Origin: a virus
Length of the DNA stretch: 26,412 bases
IMG/VR virus record: IMGVR_UViG_3300042691_014481
Location: 1 to 26,412 of that record
Reading direction: 5' to 3' (one strand)
Under the pieces are notes generated by a model, which had not been told where the DNA came from, searched no databases, and saw only the letters and a program-made list of their open reading frames with translations. Numbering within the stretch: the stretch's first letter is position 1; the number at the start of each line of letters is the position of its first letter. The translations under genes and the position numbers were made by a program. Below, piece after piece: positions 1 through 6,722 of the stretch.

Positions 1-528
1 ATTTCTTGTGTTTAAAAAAACAACATTATTATAAGAATTGTTTTTATTTCCAAACCCACCTATAGAAATAGAATTATTATCTATTTCAACTCCACTGCTT
101 CCTATAACTATACTGTCACTTCCAATTTTATTATTTAAACCACCAATATTAATAACACCTAATCCAACTTGTGGTGAATTTACTGCTTTGTTTATATTAA
201 TATTGTTTCCGCCTATAGAAACTGAACTTACAGCATTTAATATAGTATTTTTCGCACCTATACCAATAGAATTGTTTGTTATAGAACTATTTTCTCCTAA
301 TATCATAACAGAACTTGTTGATGAACTAGAAGATGAACCACCATAAGAAACAGACCCATCAGTTGTTTGTATATTTCTTCCACCAAAAGAAATTGAATTT
401 TGTTTTGTTGTGTTATTTCCACCTAAAAAACTTCCAGAAGAAACTTCTACTGTATTAGTTTTTCCTAAAATTTTTGTTTCATTTTTAATGGTATCTATTA
501 ATAAACCTTCGGTGCTGATGTATTGCAT
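1..528 (-). CDS. Tail fibre/adhesin with YadA-head-like repeats (3' end beyond window)
   Basis: The minus frame is open for 176 codons from an ATG at 528 to the left edge, so the C-terminus is missing. From about residue 40 the protein is made of short repeats of the form NSIxIGGxxN, for example NSISFGGRN, NSIGIGAKN, SSVSIGGNN, DSIVIGSSG and NSISIGGFGN, spaced about 14 to 25 residues apart. This is the pattern of the left-handed beta-roll of YadA/Hia-type trimeric adhesin heads, also found in phage fibres. It is rich in Ser, Asn, Gly and Ile, as fibre shafts often are. It is divergent from the next gene, and an exact late promoter box lies 7 bases upstream of the ATG. The likely role is a late virion protein in host attachment. 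The repeat pattern is seen directly; the adhesin role is inferred. Confidence 0.75.
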   Translation of the reverse strand, partial: MQYISTEGLLIDTIKNETKILGKTNTVEVSSGSFLGGNNTTKQNSISFGGRNIQTTDGSVSYGGSSSSSSTSSVMILGENSSITNNSIGIGAKNTILNAVSSVSIGGNNININKAVNSPQVGLGVINIGGLNNKIGSDSIVIGSSGVEIDNNSISIGGFGNKNNSYNNVVFLNTRN

Positions 529-534
529 ATAATT

Positions 535-542
535 TATTTATA
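535..542 (-). promoter_or_regulatory. T4-type late promoter box TATAAATA
   Basis: Exact TATAAATA on the minus strand, upstream of the fibre gene starting at 528. With T4 spacing (box at about -13 to -6) transcription would begin around 529, one base before the ATG, giving an essentially leaderless mRNA. Confidence 0.6.
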
Positions 543-585
543 TATTTATCTGTGAAATTATTCATAATAATAGTAAATATAAAAT

Positions 586-939
586 ATGAGTTCTTTTCAC
601 AATACATACGAAAAAATAAGAAAAACATTGTTATCTGAACAAGAAAATCAACAAGTTCCAGAGCAACCACAAGATCAATCCACAGCTGAACCTCAAATGG
701 AACCTCAAATTGCTGAAAACGAACCATCAGAACTCAAAAATATAGAAGAAGATAGTATAAACGTAGATTGGATAAAAAAAATTATAAAATTATTAACACT
801 CTTAAACAGAGAAGATGATACAGTTCAAAATATTATATCAGATTTATCCGGAGGAGAGGTTAATGCAGACAGTTTAAAAACAAAATCGGATTTAATAGAA
901 GACTTATTGAGAACAATACCAGCAGAAAAAAATATTTGA
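586..939 (+). CDS. Small acidic protein of unknown function
   Basis: A 117-residue protein that I do not recognise. Residues 1-60 are Gln/Glu/Pro-rich and look disordered, with a QPQ/PQME-rich stretch at about 23-45. Residues 60-110 look helical (WIKKIIKLLTLLN, then DTVQNIISDLS). There is no signal peptide, membrane segment or metal motif. It is divergent from the fibre gene at 528 with a 57-base gap. The start at 586 is the only ATG that preserves the long frame, and it has no Shine-Dalgarno. A virion or scaffold-like accessory protein is possible, but nothing in the sequence proves that. Confidence 0.6.
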   Translation: MSSFHNTYEKIRKTLLSEQENQQVPEQPQDQSTAEPQMEPQIAENEPSELKNIEEDSINVDWIKKIIKLLTLLNREDDTVQNIISDLSGGEVNADSLKTKSDLIEDLLRTIPAEKNI

Positions 940-964
940 CAATATAATAAATTCAATGTAGTGT
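936..964 (+). promoter_or_regulatory. Candidate sigma70-like promoter (TTGACA-N17-TAGTGT)
   Basis: Perfect -35 TTGACA at 936-941, overlapping the stop codon of the upstream gene, then a 17-base spacer and a weak -10 TAGTGT at 959-964. The ATG at 979 is 15 bases downstream, the same short distance seen at the other candidate promoters here. Confidence 0.35.
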
Positions 965-978
965 TAATCACGTAAAAA

Positions 979-1251
979 ATGATTAATTTACAAATTTCAG
1001 AAAAACAAGCGCAATATATAATTGAAAGTTTACTTTTTTCGTCTGGGTGTGATGTATGTTCAGACTGGGACAAAAATGATATTGACGAAATGATTGAAAC
1101 AGCATCTTTAATTAGAACACAAAACAATTCTGTAAAAATAGAAAATGTTTATGTTCATAATCCATTATTATCTGATAATAATGAAATTTTTGATTCTATA
1201 ACAACACAAATTCTTTCAAAATTTCCAGAACTCTTAAAAGAAGATATTTAA
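979..1251 (+). CDS. Hypothetical protein, 90 aa
   Basis: I do not recognise this protein. Its first 40 residues (ISEKQAQYIIESLLF, then CDVCSDWDKNDIDEMIET) suggest two helices separated by a CxxC. Two cysteines are too few for a metal site without a partner. The rest is polar and probably helical. It ends three bases before the next ATG, so the two genes are presumably cotranscribed from the candidate promoter at 936. The start is the first ATG of the frame and is preceded by an A-run rather than a Shine-Dalgarno. Confidence 0.6.
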   Translation: MINLQISEKQAQYIIESLLFSSGCDVCSDWDKNDIDEMIETASLIRTQNNSVKIENVYVHNPLLSDNNEIFDSITTQILSKFPELLKEDI

Positions 1252-1254
1252 TTT

Positions 1255-1881
1255 ATGAAAATAGCCGTCTTCGGAACTTCCTGTATTGGAAAAACAACAT
1301 ATATCCAAGATTTTTTAAAAACTTGGAAGAACTATAAAACACCAGAAAAAACATATAGAGATTTTTTAGATAAAAATCATATAAACAAAGAAGGAACAGA
1401 AGAATCTCAAAAAAATATTTTAAATGCCCTGGTAGATCAGGCTATTGAATATTCAAAAAAAGATAATGTAATCTTTGATAGATGTGTATTAGATAATCTA
1501 GTATATACAACTTGGTTATTTTTAAATGATAAGGTTTCTGAAAAATTTCTTGATGAAAGCAGGATTATCGTAAGAGAAACATTAAAATTATATGATATTT
1601 TGTTTTTTATACCTATCACAAAAGTAGCTCCTGTTGAAATTTCTCAAAAAGAAACAAGAGAAACTGATGTAACTTATAGAGAAGAAATAGATAATATTTT
1701 TAAATCTTATGTTTCTTCTTATCATAAGAGCGAGGGTAAAATCTTTCCATCAGAAGATTGCCCTGCTGTTATTGATATATTTGGTTCACCAGAAGAAAGA
1801 ATAAAGGTTACTCAATTATATTTGACAGAAAACGGAACTCCTTATGGAGAAGATCAAAGTTTGTTAACTGGAATTAATTAA
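1255..1881 (+). CDS. P-loop NTPase, AAA_28 / nucleotide-kinase-like
   Basis: This is a 208-residue P-loop protein. The Walker A motif is at the extreme N-terminus (GTSCIGKTT, residues 7-15, with K13). A kinase-like second motif, VIFDRCVLDNLVY, lies at residues 72-84, with D75 and R76 in the place of the DR(S/x) base/lid residues of (deoxy)nucleoside and nucleotide kinases. Length and motif spacing fit the AAA_28/thymidylate-kinase-like group common in phages. A second basic region (about 130-145, KETRETDVTYREE) could serve as the LID. It lies next to the primase gene, so a role in dNTP supply is plausible. However, AAA_28 proteins also include nicotinamide-ribose kinases, so the substrate is not assigned. 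Confidence 0.7.
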   Translation: MKIAVFGTSCIGKTTYIQDFLKTWKNYKTPEKTYRDFLDKNHINKEGTEESQKNILNALVDQAIEYSKKDNVIFDRCVLDNLVYTTWLFLNDKVSEKFLDESRIIVRETLKLYDILFFIPITKVAPVEISQKETRETDVTYREEIDNIFKSYVSSYHKSEGKIFPSEDCPAVIDIFGSPEERIKVTQLYLTENGTPYGEDQSLLTGIN

Positions 1882-1889
1882 GATAAATA
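1882..1889 (+). promoter_or_regulatory. Possible late promoter box variant GATAAATA
   Basis: Seven of eight bases match TATAAATA, 16 bases before the ATG at 1906 and just past the stop of the upstream gene. The same GATAAATA variant occurs upstream of the fibre gene starting at 14335. In DNA this AT-rich, chance matches are expected. Confidence 0.3.
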
Positions 1890-1905
1890 GATTGTAAATA
1901 ATAAT

Positions 1906-2763
1906 ATGAAAAAATTAAAATTTGACACATTGATTGAATCATTCCTTAATGAAGGAACAATATCTAATGAAGAAAGATATGGAAATGTAGCATTTGATCT
2001 AAAAAAATTATCTGAAAAAATATCCGATTTAGAATCAGATGATTATAAATCAGCTATTTCACCCTTTATCGAAAGATGGAAAGAACAAGGATATCTAGGA
2101 AATCTTACTGCTGATCAAATCAAGTCTATCCTTGATGAAATTAATACTCATGTAGAAGAACTAAGTACAGAAGGAGTAGAAACATTACCATATTCCGAAT
2201 TAAAGACAATTATTGATGGTGTAATGAGAGGTAGATTTAAAGGGTTTAAAGAAGGAATGTCAGTTTTAGCAACTAGATGGAGTGCTAAATTTACTACTTT
2301 ATTCCAAAAAATGAAAGACACTCATATAGAAACACAACCAGAAGAAACTTCGCAAAGTGAAGATGACATGGAATCCATGGATTCTGGTATGGAAAAACCA
2401 ACATCAGCAGCAGAAGAATCATTGTTGAAGTTTATCCAAGCAAGTGATACTGTATCTAGAGAAGAAGCCGTGGATTTCTTATCAAGAAAAAGCGGAATGG
2501 GAAGAGAACCAGAAGTTGCAAATAATATCATTAACAGTCTTATTTCAAAGAAAGAAATAGTAGAAACCGAAGATGGTAAATTAGAAATTAATACAGAATC
2601 TGGTATTGTTGATTCTTTAGCATCTGCTTCTGATGAAGATGATGAAATCGAAACAGGAATTCCTTTCAGAGAAAGAGGTATTGAAGACGAAGACGAAGAT
2701 GTTGCCGATACTTTCAGAAGAACAACACAGGGAGATACTGATTTCGAAAGATCTGGATGGTAA
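1906..2763 (+). CDS. Acidic protein with possible winged-helix region
   Basis: A 285-residue protein of unknown function. Its N-terminus (MKKLKFDTLIESFLNE) is loosely reminiscent of the short capsid-targeting leaders of T4 internal and core proteins. Residues 25-140 look all-helical. Residues 140-168 form an acidic, Gln/Ser-rich linker. Residues 168-230 look like a winged helix: helices over EESLLKFIQ, SREEAVDFL and EVANNIINSLISK, followed by a hairpin-like KEIVETEDGKLEI. The tail from 240 is very acidic. A prohead-core, internal or DNA-associated protein is possible. The gene is followed after 43 bases by the primase promoter and hairpin. The function is not established from sequence. Confidence 0.6.
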   Translation: MKKLKFDTLIESFLNEGTISNEERYGNVAFDLKKLSEKISDLESDDYKSAISPFIERWKEQGYLGNLTADQIKSILDEINTHVEELSTEGVETLPYSELKTIIDGVMRGRFKGFKEGMSVLATRWSAKFTTLFQKMKDTHIETQPEETSQSEDDMESMDSGMEKPTSAAEESLLKFIQASDTVSREEAVDFLSRKSGMGREPEVANNIINSLISKKEIVETEDGKLEINTESGIVDSLASASDEDDEIETGIPFRERGIEDEDEDVADTFRRTTQGDTDFERSGW

Positions 2764-2768
2764 TATAG

Positions 2769-2797
2769 TTGACTTTACATTAAAACAGTAGTATAAA
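2769..2797 (+). promoter_or_regulatory. Sigma70-like promoter for the primase gene (TTGACT-N17-TATAAA)
   Basis: The -35 TTGACT is at 2769-2774, the spacer is 17 bases and the -10 TATAAA is at 2792-2797, with five of six consensus matches in each hexamer. Initiation would fall around 2804, inside the left arm of the hairpin at 2793-2829 and just before the ATG at 2807. It is the best host-type promoter in the window. Bacteroidota promoters usually differ from this consensus, so a phage or other host factor may be needed. Confidence 0.5.
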
Positions 2798-2829
2798 AGA
2801 GTCAGGATGAATATTCCTGACTCTTTTAT
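2793..2829 (+). terminator. 15-bp terminator-like hairpin enclosing the primase start codon
   Basis: The left arm 2793-2807 is perfectly complementary to the right arm 2815-2829, with a 7-base loop (TGAATAT, 2808-2814). The right arm ends in TTTTAT and is followed by TTT, so it reads as an intrinsic terminator in the plus direction. The A of the primase ATG is the last base of the left arm and the TG opens the loop. RNA started at 2769-2797 would lack most of the left arm; read-through RNA from upstream would form the full hairpin. Confidence 0.75.
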
Positions 2830-3769
2830 TTTAAATAAATTTTACACTTATAGTCATAATCCGACATATAAAAAGTTTGATGGAGTGTATAATGCCGGTT
2901 GTCCTATATGTAAAGAAGGAAAAAGTTTAGGGAAAAAGAAAAGGTTGTTTTTTTATCCAAAAACAAAATCTTTTTATTGTTTTAACTGCTCCAAGTCATG
3001 GAATGCTATTAATTGGATATCCGAAGTTTCTAATTCAGATATAGATGAAATAAAACAAGAAATTATAGAAAATTCAGATTCATCAGAAGTTTTGTTTAAC
3101 AAAACCACAAGCGACCTCAAAAGAAAACCACAACATCTTCCTTTTGATAGTATTAATTTATCTGATAATAATCAATTATCGTTTTATAACAACAATCAAC
3201 AGGTTAAAAAATGTCTTTCATATGTAAAAGAAAGAAAATTAGATATAGCAATAAACAAATGTAAAAATTATTATTTTAGTATTTCTGATTTTGTCCATAA
3301 AAACAGACTTTGTTTACCATTTTATGATGAAAAGGAAATAGTTTTTTATCAAACTAGGTGTTTAGATGATAGCAATCCAAAGTATCTAGGAAAATCAGGA
3401 GCAGAAAAGTCTGTTTTTAATATATCTAATATAGATTCTGATCTAGAATATATTTTTTTAACAGAGGGACCGATTGATTCTATGTTTATTAAAAATGGAG
3501 TAGGAATAGCTGGTCTTAATATAACAGCATTACAAAAGAAACAACTTTCTAGATATCCTTTTCATAAAAGGATATGGATTTTGGACAATCCTAGAATAGA
3601 TGATTCTTCAATGAAGAAAACACAAGAACTACTGGAAATGAAAGAAACTGTTTATTTTTGGTCTTTAGATAACAAATATAAAGATCTAAATGAATGGTGT
3701 GTTAAAGATGATATTAACCAAATTGATTATAATATAATCATAAACAATTTGTATCCCAAAAACTTTTAG
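2807..3769 (+). CDS. 61: DNA primase, T4 gp61-like (zinc ribbon + TOPRIM)
   Basis: This protein makes RNA primers for lagging-strand synthesis, working with the replicative helicase. It has an N-terminal zinc-binding motif with CPIC at residues 32-35 and CFNC at 58-61. The C-terminal TOPRIM-type catalytic core contains FLTEGPIDSMFIKNG at 217-231 (catalytic E220). It continues with RIWILDN at 255-261 (D260) and a third acidic motif around D293 (DLNEW). The EGPIDS..I.NG and WxLDN signatures and the FW...KD(L/V)N segment match T4 gp61, and 320 residues is close to the 342 of T4. The ATG at 2807 is chosen because the N-terminal zinc motif follows at the usual distance. The start lies in a hairpin loop. 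The stop overlaps that of the convergent gene by four bases. Confidence 0.9.
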   Translation: MNIPDSFILNKFYTYSHNPTYKKFDGVYNAGCPICKEGKSLGKKKRLFFYPKTKSFYCFNCSKSWNAINWISEVSNSDIDEIKQEIIENSDSSEVLFNKTTSDLKRKPQHLPFDSINLSDNNQLSFYNNNQQVKKCLSYVKERKLDIAINKCKNYYFSISDFVHKNRLCLPFYDEKEIVFYQTRCLDDSNPKYLGKSGAEKSVFNISNIDSDLEYIFLTEGPIDSMFIKNGVGIAGLNITALQKKQLSRYPFHKRIWILDNPRIDDSSMKKTQELLEMKETVYFWSLDNKYKDLNEWCVKDDINQIDYNIIINNLYPKNF

Positions 3770-4326
3770 CCATTTGCACTTACAGTTTCGGTGTCTCTTA
3801 ATTTTTTAGGAGCTAAGATAATGAAAGAATTTAAAACTTCTTTTAATTTTTCAATTTCTCCTGCAACTCTAGTGATACCATCAGATGTTTTTCTGGTGAT
3901 ACCTCTTAGAAGAGAACCTGGCTTATCGTTATCTGATAAAATCTTATGTAAGCTATCAACACTATTAGGGTCATTTAAAAATGATGCAAATTCATCTAAT
4001 TTATCAGAAAAATTTTTAATTTTTTTGATATTTTCAATGTGTACTTGAGTGGAAATTCCATCAACATTAAATTCTTCTTTATCTGTAGATGGTTCTAAAG
4101 AGTTTTCAAAGTCTTGTTTATTTGTTTCTGGTGTAAAATTCTCGGGTGTTTTTTTCTCTAAATTAGAAGCAGCTGAACCAGCGGGAACTAATTGGTCTTC
4201 TTCTTGTTCTTTTAGCAAGGAAAACAAGAAATGTTTAGCAAAAACAGAATTTGATTCTAATAAATCAGAATTCTTGTTTCTTTTTATAAAATTTTGAACT
4301 TTATCTTTAGTTTTAATATTTTTCAT
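3766..4326 (-). CDS. Hypothetical late protein with helical C-terminus
   Basis: A 186-residue protein that I do not recognise. The N-terminus is basic (MKNIKTKDKVQNFIKRNKNSD). The middle, about 50-95, is a Glu/Pro/Thr-rich, probably disordered linker. Residues 95-180 look like long helices (HIENIKKIKNFSDKLDEFA and VAGEIEKLKEVLNSFI). The start at 4326 is preferred. An in-frame TTG at 4335 would add three residues, but the late promoter box at 4340-4347 would begin transcription at about 4334, leaving the TTG out of the message. It stands alone between two plus-strand operons and overlaps the primase stop codon (3766-3769). A minor virion or prohead protein is a reasonable guess only. Confidence 0.65.
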   Translation of the reverse strand: MKNIKTKDKVQNFIKRNKNSDLLESNSVFAKHFLFSLLKEQEEDQLVPAGSAASNLEKKTPENFTPETNKQDFENSLEPSTDKEEFNVDGISTQVHIENIKKIKNFSDKLDEFASFLNDPNSVDSLHKILSDNDKPGSLLRGITRKTSDGITRVAGEIEKLKEVLNSFIILAPKKLRDTETVSANG

Positions 4327-4339
4327 TTTATACAAATAA

Positions 4340-4347
4340 TATTTATA
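4340..4347 (-). promoter_or_regulatory. T4-type late promoter box TATAAATA
   Basis: Exact TATAAATA on the minus strand, ending 13 bases before the ATG at 4326. The predicted leader is about 8 bases and contains no Shine-Dalgarno sequence. Confidence 0.6.
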
Positions 4348-4371
4348 TTTACTCTTTTTATGTCTAAAAAC

Positions 4372-4399
4372 TTGAAATATTTATTCTATATGTTAAAAT
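4372..4399 (+). promoter_or_regulatory. Candidate sigma70-like promoter for the 4412-10247 operon
   Basis: TTGAAA at 4372-4377, a 16-base spacer and TAAAAT at 4394-4399, with the first ATG of the long plus operon 13 bases further on. It lies in the only gap between divergent genes where a promoter for this operon is expected. The match could arise by chance in such AT-rich DNA. Confidence 0.4.
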
Positions 4400-4411
4400 A
4401 TTACATTAAAA

Positions 4412-5092
4412 ATGAAACAAATAGTAACAATAATATGCACTTTATCTAAAACAATAGAGGATTTTCAAAAAAGACCAATATTTCCCTCACTAGAAAAACT
4501 CAACAAAATATATTCACAAGAAGAATTTACATTCGAAATAGTTAAAGATAATAAAAGAGGTCTGTCAGAAGTATATAATTCATTTATAAACAATGATTCA
4601 TATAAAAACTCTATTTTATTGTTTGTTCATGATGATGTCGAGTTATTAGATCCTTTTTTAGTAGAAAAACTAAACAATTCACCATATATAGTGACTGGTT
4701 TAGCAGGAACCAAAACATGCAATCTAGACGAACAACACTTGGCATGGCACCTTTGTAGCAAAAGAGAAAATTTTGTTGGAGAAGTTATGCATTATTCAAA
4801 TGATAACTATTGGACAACTGTTTTTGGACCAACAAAACAAAGAACACTAATAATTGATGGTCTATTCATATCAATAAACGTAGAAAAAATAAAAAACACA
4901 GAAGCAAGATTTAATGAAAAATTTAAATTTCACCATTATGACATGGCTTTTTGTTTAGAATGTAATAAAAACAAAATCTCTGTTGGTGTTTTACCTATTC
5001 ATGTTGTTCATCATGGTTTAGGTGATAGTATGATGTCATCAGATTGGAAACAAAGCAACGAAATTTTTAAAAAAGAATATAGAAAACAATGA
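4412..5092 (+). CDS. GT-A-type glycosyltransferase (family 2-like)
   Basis: This 226-residue protein probably transfers a sugar from a nucleotide-sugar donor. After an N-terminal beta strand (IVTIICTLS) there is a YNSFINN segment and then LLFVHDDVEL at residues 69-78. That segment is the metal/nucleotide-binding DxD-like site of GT-A enzymes in the HDD form seen in the Glyco_tranf_2_5 group. IIDGLFIS (147-154) and FHHYDMAFCL (173-182) followed by VLPIHVVHHG (193-202) match the acceptor-side DG, the HxYDxDxCL motif and the C-terminal His motif. There is no membrane segment. It opens the replication operon, with the next ATG overlapping its stop (ATGA). The target could be phage DNA, a virion protein or host glycan; the sequence does not decide. 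Confidence 0.75.
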   Translation: MKQIVTIICTLSKTIEDFQKRPIFPSLEKLNKIYSQEEFTFEIVKDNKRGLSEVYNSFINNDSYKNSILLFVHDDVELLDPFLVEKLNNSPYIVTGLAGTKTCNLDEQHLAWHLCSKRENFVGEVMHYSNDNYWTTVFGPTKQRTLIIDGLFISINVEKIKNTEARFNEKFKFHHYDMAFCLECNKNKISVGVLPIHVVHHGLGDSMMSSDWKQSNEIFKKEYRKQ

Positions 5093-5559
5093 TATACACT
5101 AATAATAAAATAACATTTAATGGTTCACTATTAAAAAGCAGATTTGGTTATGATTTTTACAAAGAAAAATATAAACCAACAGGAGTTGTTGTAATATTCG
5201 AAGGCTCTATAAACATAGAATATGACGAAATTGTATATAATCAAGTTTATCCTGTTATAGAAGAATCAATAAACATTTGTTGGGAAATACCAAGCTTAAA
5301 TTTACTGGGAAATAATTTTTTTAAACAACTATTGTTATTAAAAATCAAAGAATATCTTGATATTAAAGATAATATTAATGATTATGTTGTTTCATTAACA
5401 AGGGAACCAGAAAATAATTTATCTCTAGGTTTTATAGGATTAAATTGCTCTAAATTAGAATTAGATAAACAAAAAAAAGATAACTTATGTTCAATGATAG
5501 ATACTAATTTTTATGAATTGACACAATTAGCATTTCTTGATAAGATAAAAACTCTATGA
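5089..5559 (+). CDS. DUF366-like protein of unknown function
   Basis: A 156-residue protein. Its N-terminal half follows the layout I associate with DUF366: an opening I..NGS.L strand pair (ITFNGSLLKSRFGYDF), then VVVIFEGSINIEYDE (33-47), an EIPSLNLLGNNFFKQLLLL helix and a later strand resembling the FIGLN-type motif (GFIGLNCSK, 115-123). Homologues are short soluble proteins without a settled activity. No catalytic triad or metal ligands can be picked out here. It overlaps both neighbours by four bases (ATGA at each end), so it is translated with the glycosyltransferase upstream and the gp62-like protein downstream. The family assignment rests on remembered patterns and needs a profile search. 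Confidence 0.5.
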   Translation: MIYTNNKITFNGSLLKSRFGYDFYKEKYKPTGVVVIFEGSINIEYDEIVYNQVYPVIEESINICWEIPSLNLLGNNFFKQLLLLKIKEYLDIKDNINDYVVSLTREPENNLSLGFIGLNCSKLELDKQKKDNLCSMIDTNFYELTQLAFLDKIKTL

Positions 5560-5942
5560 GTTCTCAAAAAGAAGGTCTTTTTCCGTTACTAGATTGGATT
5601 CTTAAAAAAGAAAATAATAATAGTTTAAATATGGATTTACCATCAACTTTTCTTGTTAATAGATGGCTTTCTATGTCTAGTATAGAAAATTCTTTGATTA
5701 TAAATGAAACTTTAAATAGATGGAGTAGAAACTATTCGTTTTATTCTGATATTTCTTCTGTTTCTAAGTTTTTACGTGTTGTTTTACCTAAAAATAACAA
5801 AAGATTTTCTTATATAAAGAAAAAGAAAACAAAATTACAAAAACAGGAAATATCTGATGATATTTCTTTTAGAGAATGCTCAAAAAGAGAAATTGATATT
5901 CAAAATAAACTTATTGAAGAACTGAAAAGGCTTACTAAATAA
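5556..5942 (+). CDS. 62: Probable clamp-loader small subunit, T4 gp62-like
   Basis: In T4, gp62 forms a 1:4 complex with gp44 and loads the sliding clamp gp45. This 128-residue protein shows the segment best conserved in gp62 proteins: PSTFLVNRWLSM (residues 29-40), then ETLNRW (51-56), a FLRVVLPKNNKRFSYIKKKK region (72-91) and a charged C-terminal helix. T4 gp62 has FMVNxALSxFP, NxMN and a PRGKRYGKW segment in the same order. Marine T4-like phages have shortened versions of about this length. Position in an operon with other replication genes supports the call. No gp44, gp45 or polymerase lies in this window, so the partner genes are not seen. Confidence 0.6.
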   Translation: MSSQKEGLFPLLDWILKKENNNSLNMDLPSTFLVNRWLSMSSIENSLIINETLNRWSRNYSFYSDISSVSKFLRVVLPKNNKRFSYIKKKKTKLQKQEISDDISFRECSKREIDIQNKLIEELKRLTK

Positions 5943-5947
5943 AATAT

Positions 5948-6343
5948 ATGATACAAAGACCAAATAACCTGGAAGATAAAATAGGAGGACTTGTTCAACT
6001 TGAACAATACCAAGGACACGCATTAGAACTAGATGGATGGAAACTAACCAATGTTTTGGATGATATATTGATGGTTCAATATATTGATGTTAATGAAGAC
6101 GGAACAGAAATTAAAAGAGGAAGTTTATGGGTTCCTATAAATACTGTTAATTTTGTATGGAGAGTTGGTAAGGTTATTTTAGCCGGACCAAATTGTAAAA
6201 CCGTTAAACAAAATGATTTTATTGTATTTCCAAACGATAAAGGAATACAGGCTGCTAATATAAACGATATTAAAAATGTTGTTTTTTTGAGTGAAAGTAG
6301 AATTTTTGGTATATGTGAACCAAAATTTTTAAAAAATGATTAG
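5948..6343 (+). CDS. GroES-like co-chaperonin (T4 gp31-like)
   Basis: A 131-residue protein with the beta-barrel pattern of GroES. A DDILMVQYIDV strand starts near residue 38. It is followed by a region where the mobile loop would be (NEDGTEIKRG, about 49-58), SLWVPINTV, a WRVGKVILAGPN strand (71-82) and a VKQNDFIVFPNDKGI segment (85-99). It closes with ESRIFGICEP, equivalent to the closing strand of GroES. In T4, gp31 replaces host GroES so that GroEL can fold the large capsid protein. An N-terminal 37-residue extension exceeds the roughly 97-residue bacterial GroES. It starts 6 bases after the gp62-like gene. The fold assignment is by pattern and is moderately secure. Confidence 0.6.
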   Translation: MIQRPNNLEDKIGGLVQLEQYQGHALELDGWKLTNVLDDILMVQYIDVNEDGTEIKRGSLWVPINTVNFVWRVGKVILAGPNCKTVKQNDFIVFPNDKGIQAANINDIKNVVFLSESRIFGICEPKFLKND

Positions 6344-6722
6344 AGTCAGTTTACAAGGTCTAAGGCAATTGTGTGAAACCAATTTGGTAGAATTAAAATT
6401 TATTAGAAGACTAAAATTAGCTGATAAATTTCCAACAAGAAGAATGCTTTGCACAAGAGATATTAGATTATTAAACTCTGACTTAGGAAAAAAAACCTTT
6501 AATTTTACTCTTCCACAAAATTCTCCTGCATACGATACTGTATCTAAAAATTTATTAACTGTTTTTGATATTATATATCAAGACTGGAGAAATATTCCGG
6601 TAGAAAGTGTAGCAGTATTAGTTGCTGTTCCAACTAATCCACAAAAACAATTTTGGGAATATTTTGATAAAAGATTAAGAAATATGACAAAAACACAAAA
6701 GAAAGATTTTATAAATAAATGA
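6336..6722 (+). CDS. WYL_2 / DUF2693 family Sm-like protein
   Basis: The N-terminal 70 residues contain the hallmark run of this phage family: SLxxLRQLCETNLVELKF, then RRxK, PTRRMLCTRDIRLLNS, a Gly-Lys turn and NFTLP. The family is widespread in T4-like and other large phages. It is thought to form a small SH3/Sm-like barrel related to WYL domains, which bind nucleic acids or nucleotides, but no role has been fixed to my knowledge. The C-terminus (about 70-128) includes FDIIYQDWRNIP, also typical, and a basic end. It overlaps the GroES-like gene by 8 bases and the next gene by 4. Confidence 0.8.
   Translation: MIRVSLQGLRQLCETNLVELKFIRRLKLADKFPTRRMLCTRDIRLLNSDLGKKTFNFTLPQNSPAYDTVSKNLLTVFDIIYQDWRNIPVESVAVLVAVPTNPQKQFWEYFDKRLRNMTKTQKKDFINK

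Noticed and set aside
38-346. Plus-strand open frame of 102 codons near the left edge
   Set aside because: It is rich in Pro, Ile and Leu with no start context, and lies opposite the minus frame that shows clear YadA-like repeats open to the edge.
485-727. Minus-strand open frame of 80 codons
   Set aside because: Antisense to the start of the gene at 586-939 and overlapping the divergent promoter region; its composition (FFLFFRMYCEKN) looks like translated noncoding strand.
4327-4335. Upstream TTG start for the gene at 3766-4326
   Set aside because: It adds only three residues, and the late promoter box predicts transcription starting just after it; the ATG at 4326 is simpler.
6710-6717. 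TATAAATA on the plus strand, two bases before the ATG at 6719
   Set aside because: It encodes the last codons of the WYL_2 protein (Phe-Ile-Asn-Lys), and transcription would start inside the next gene, so it is probably chance.
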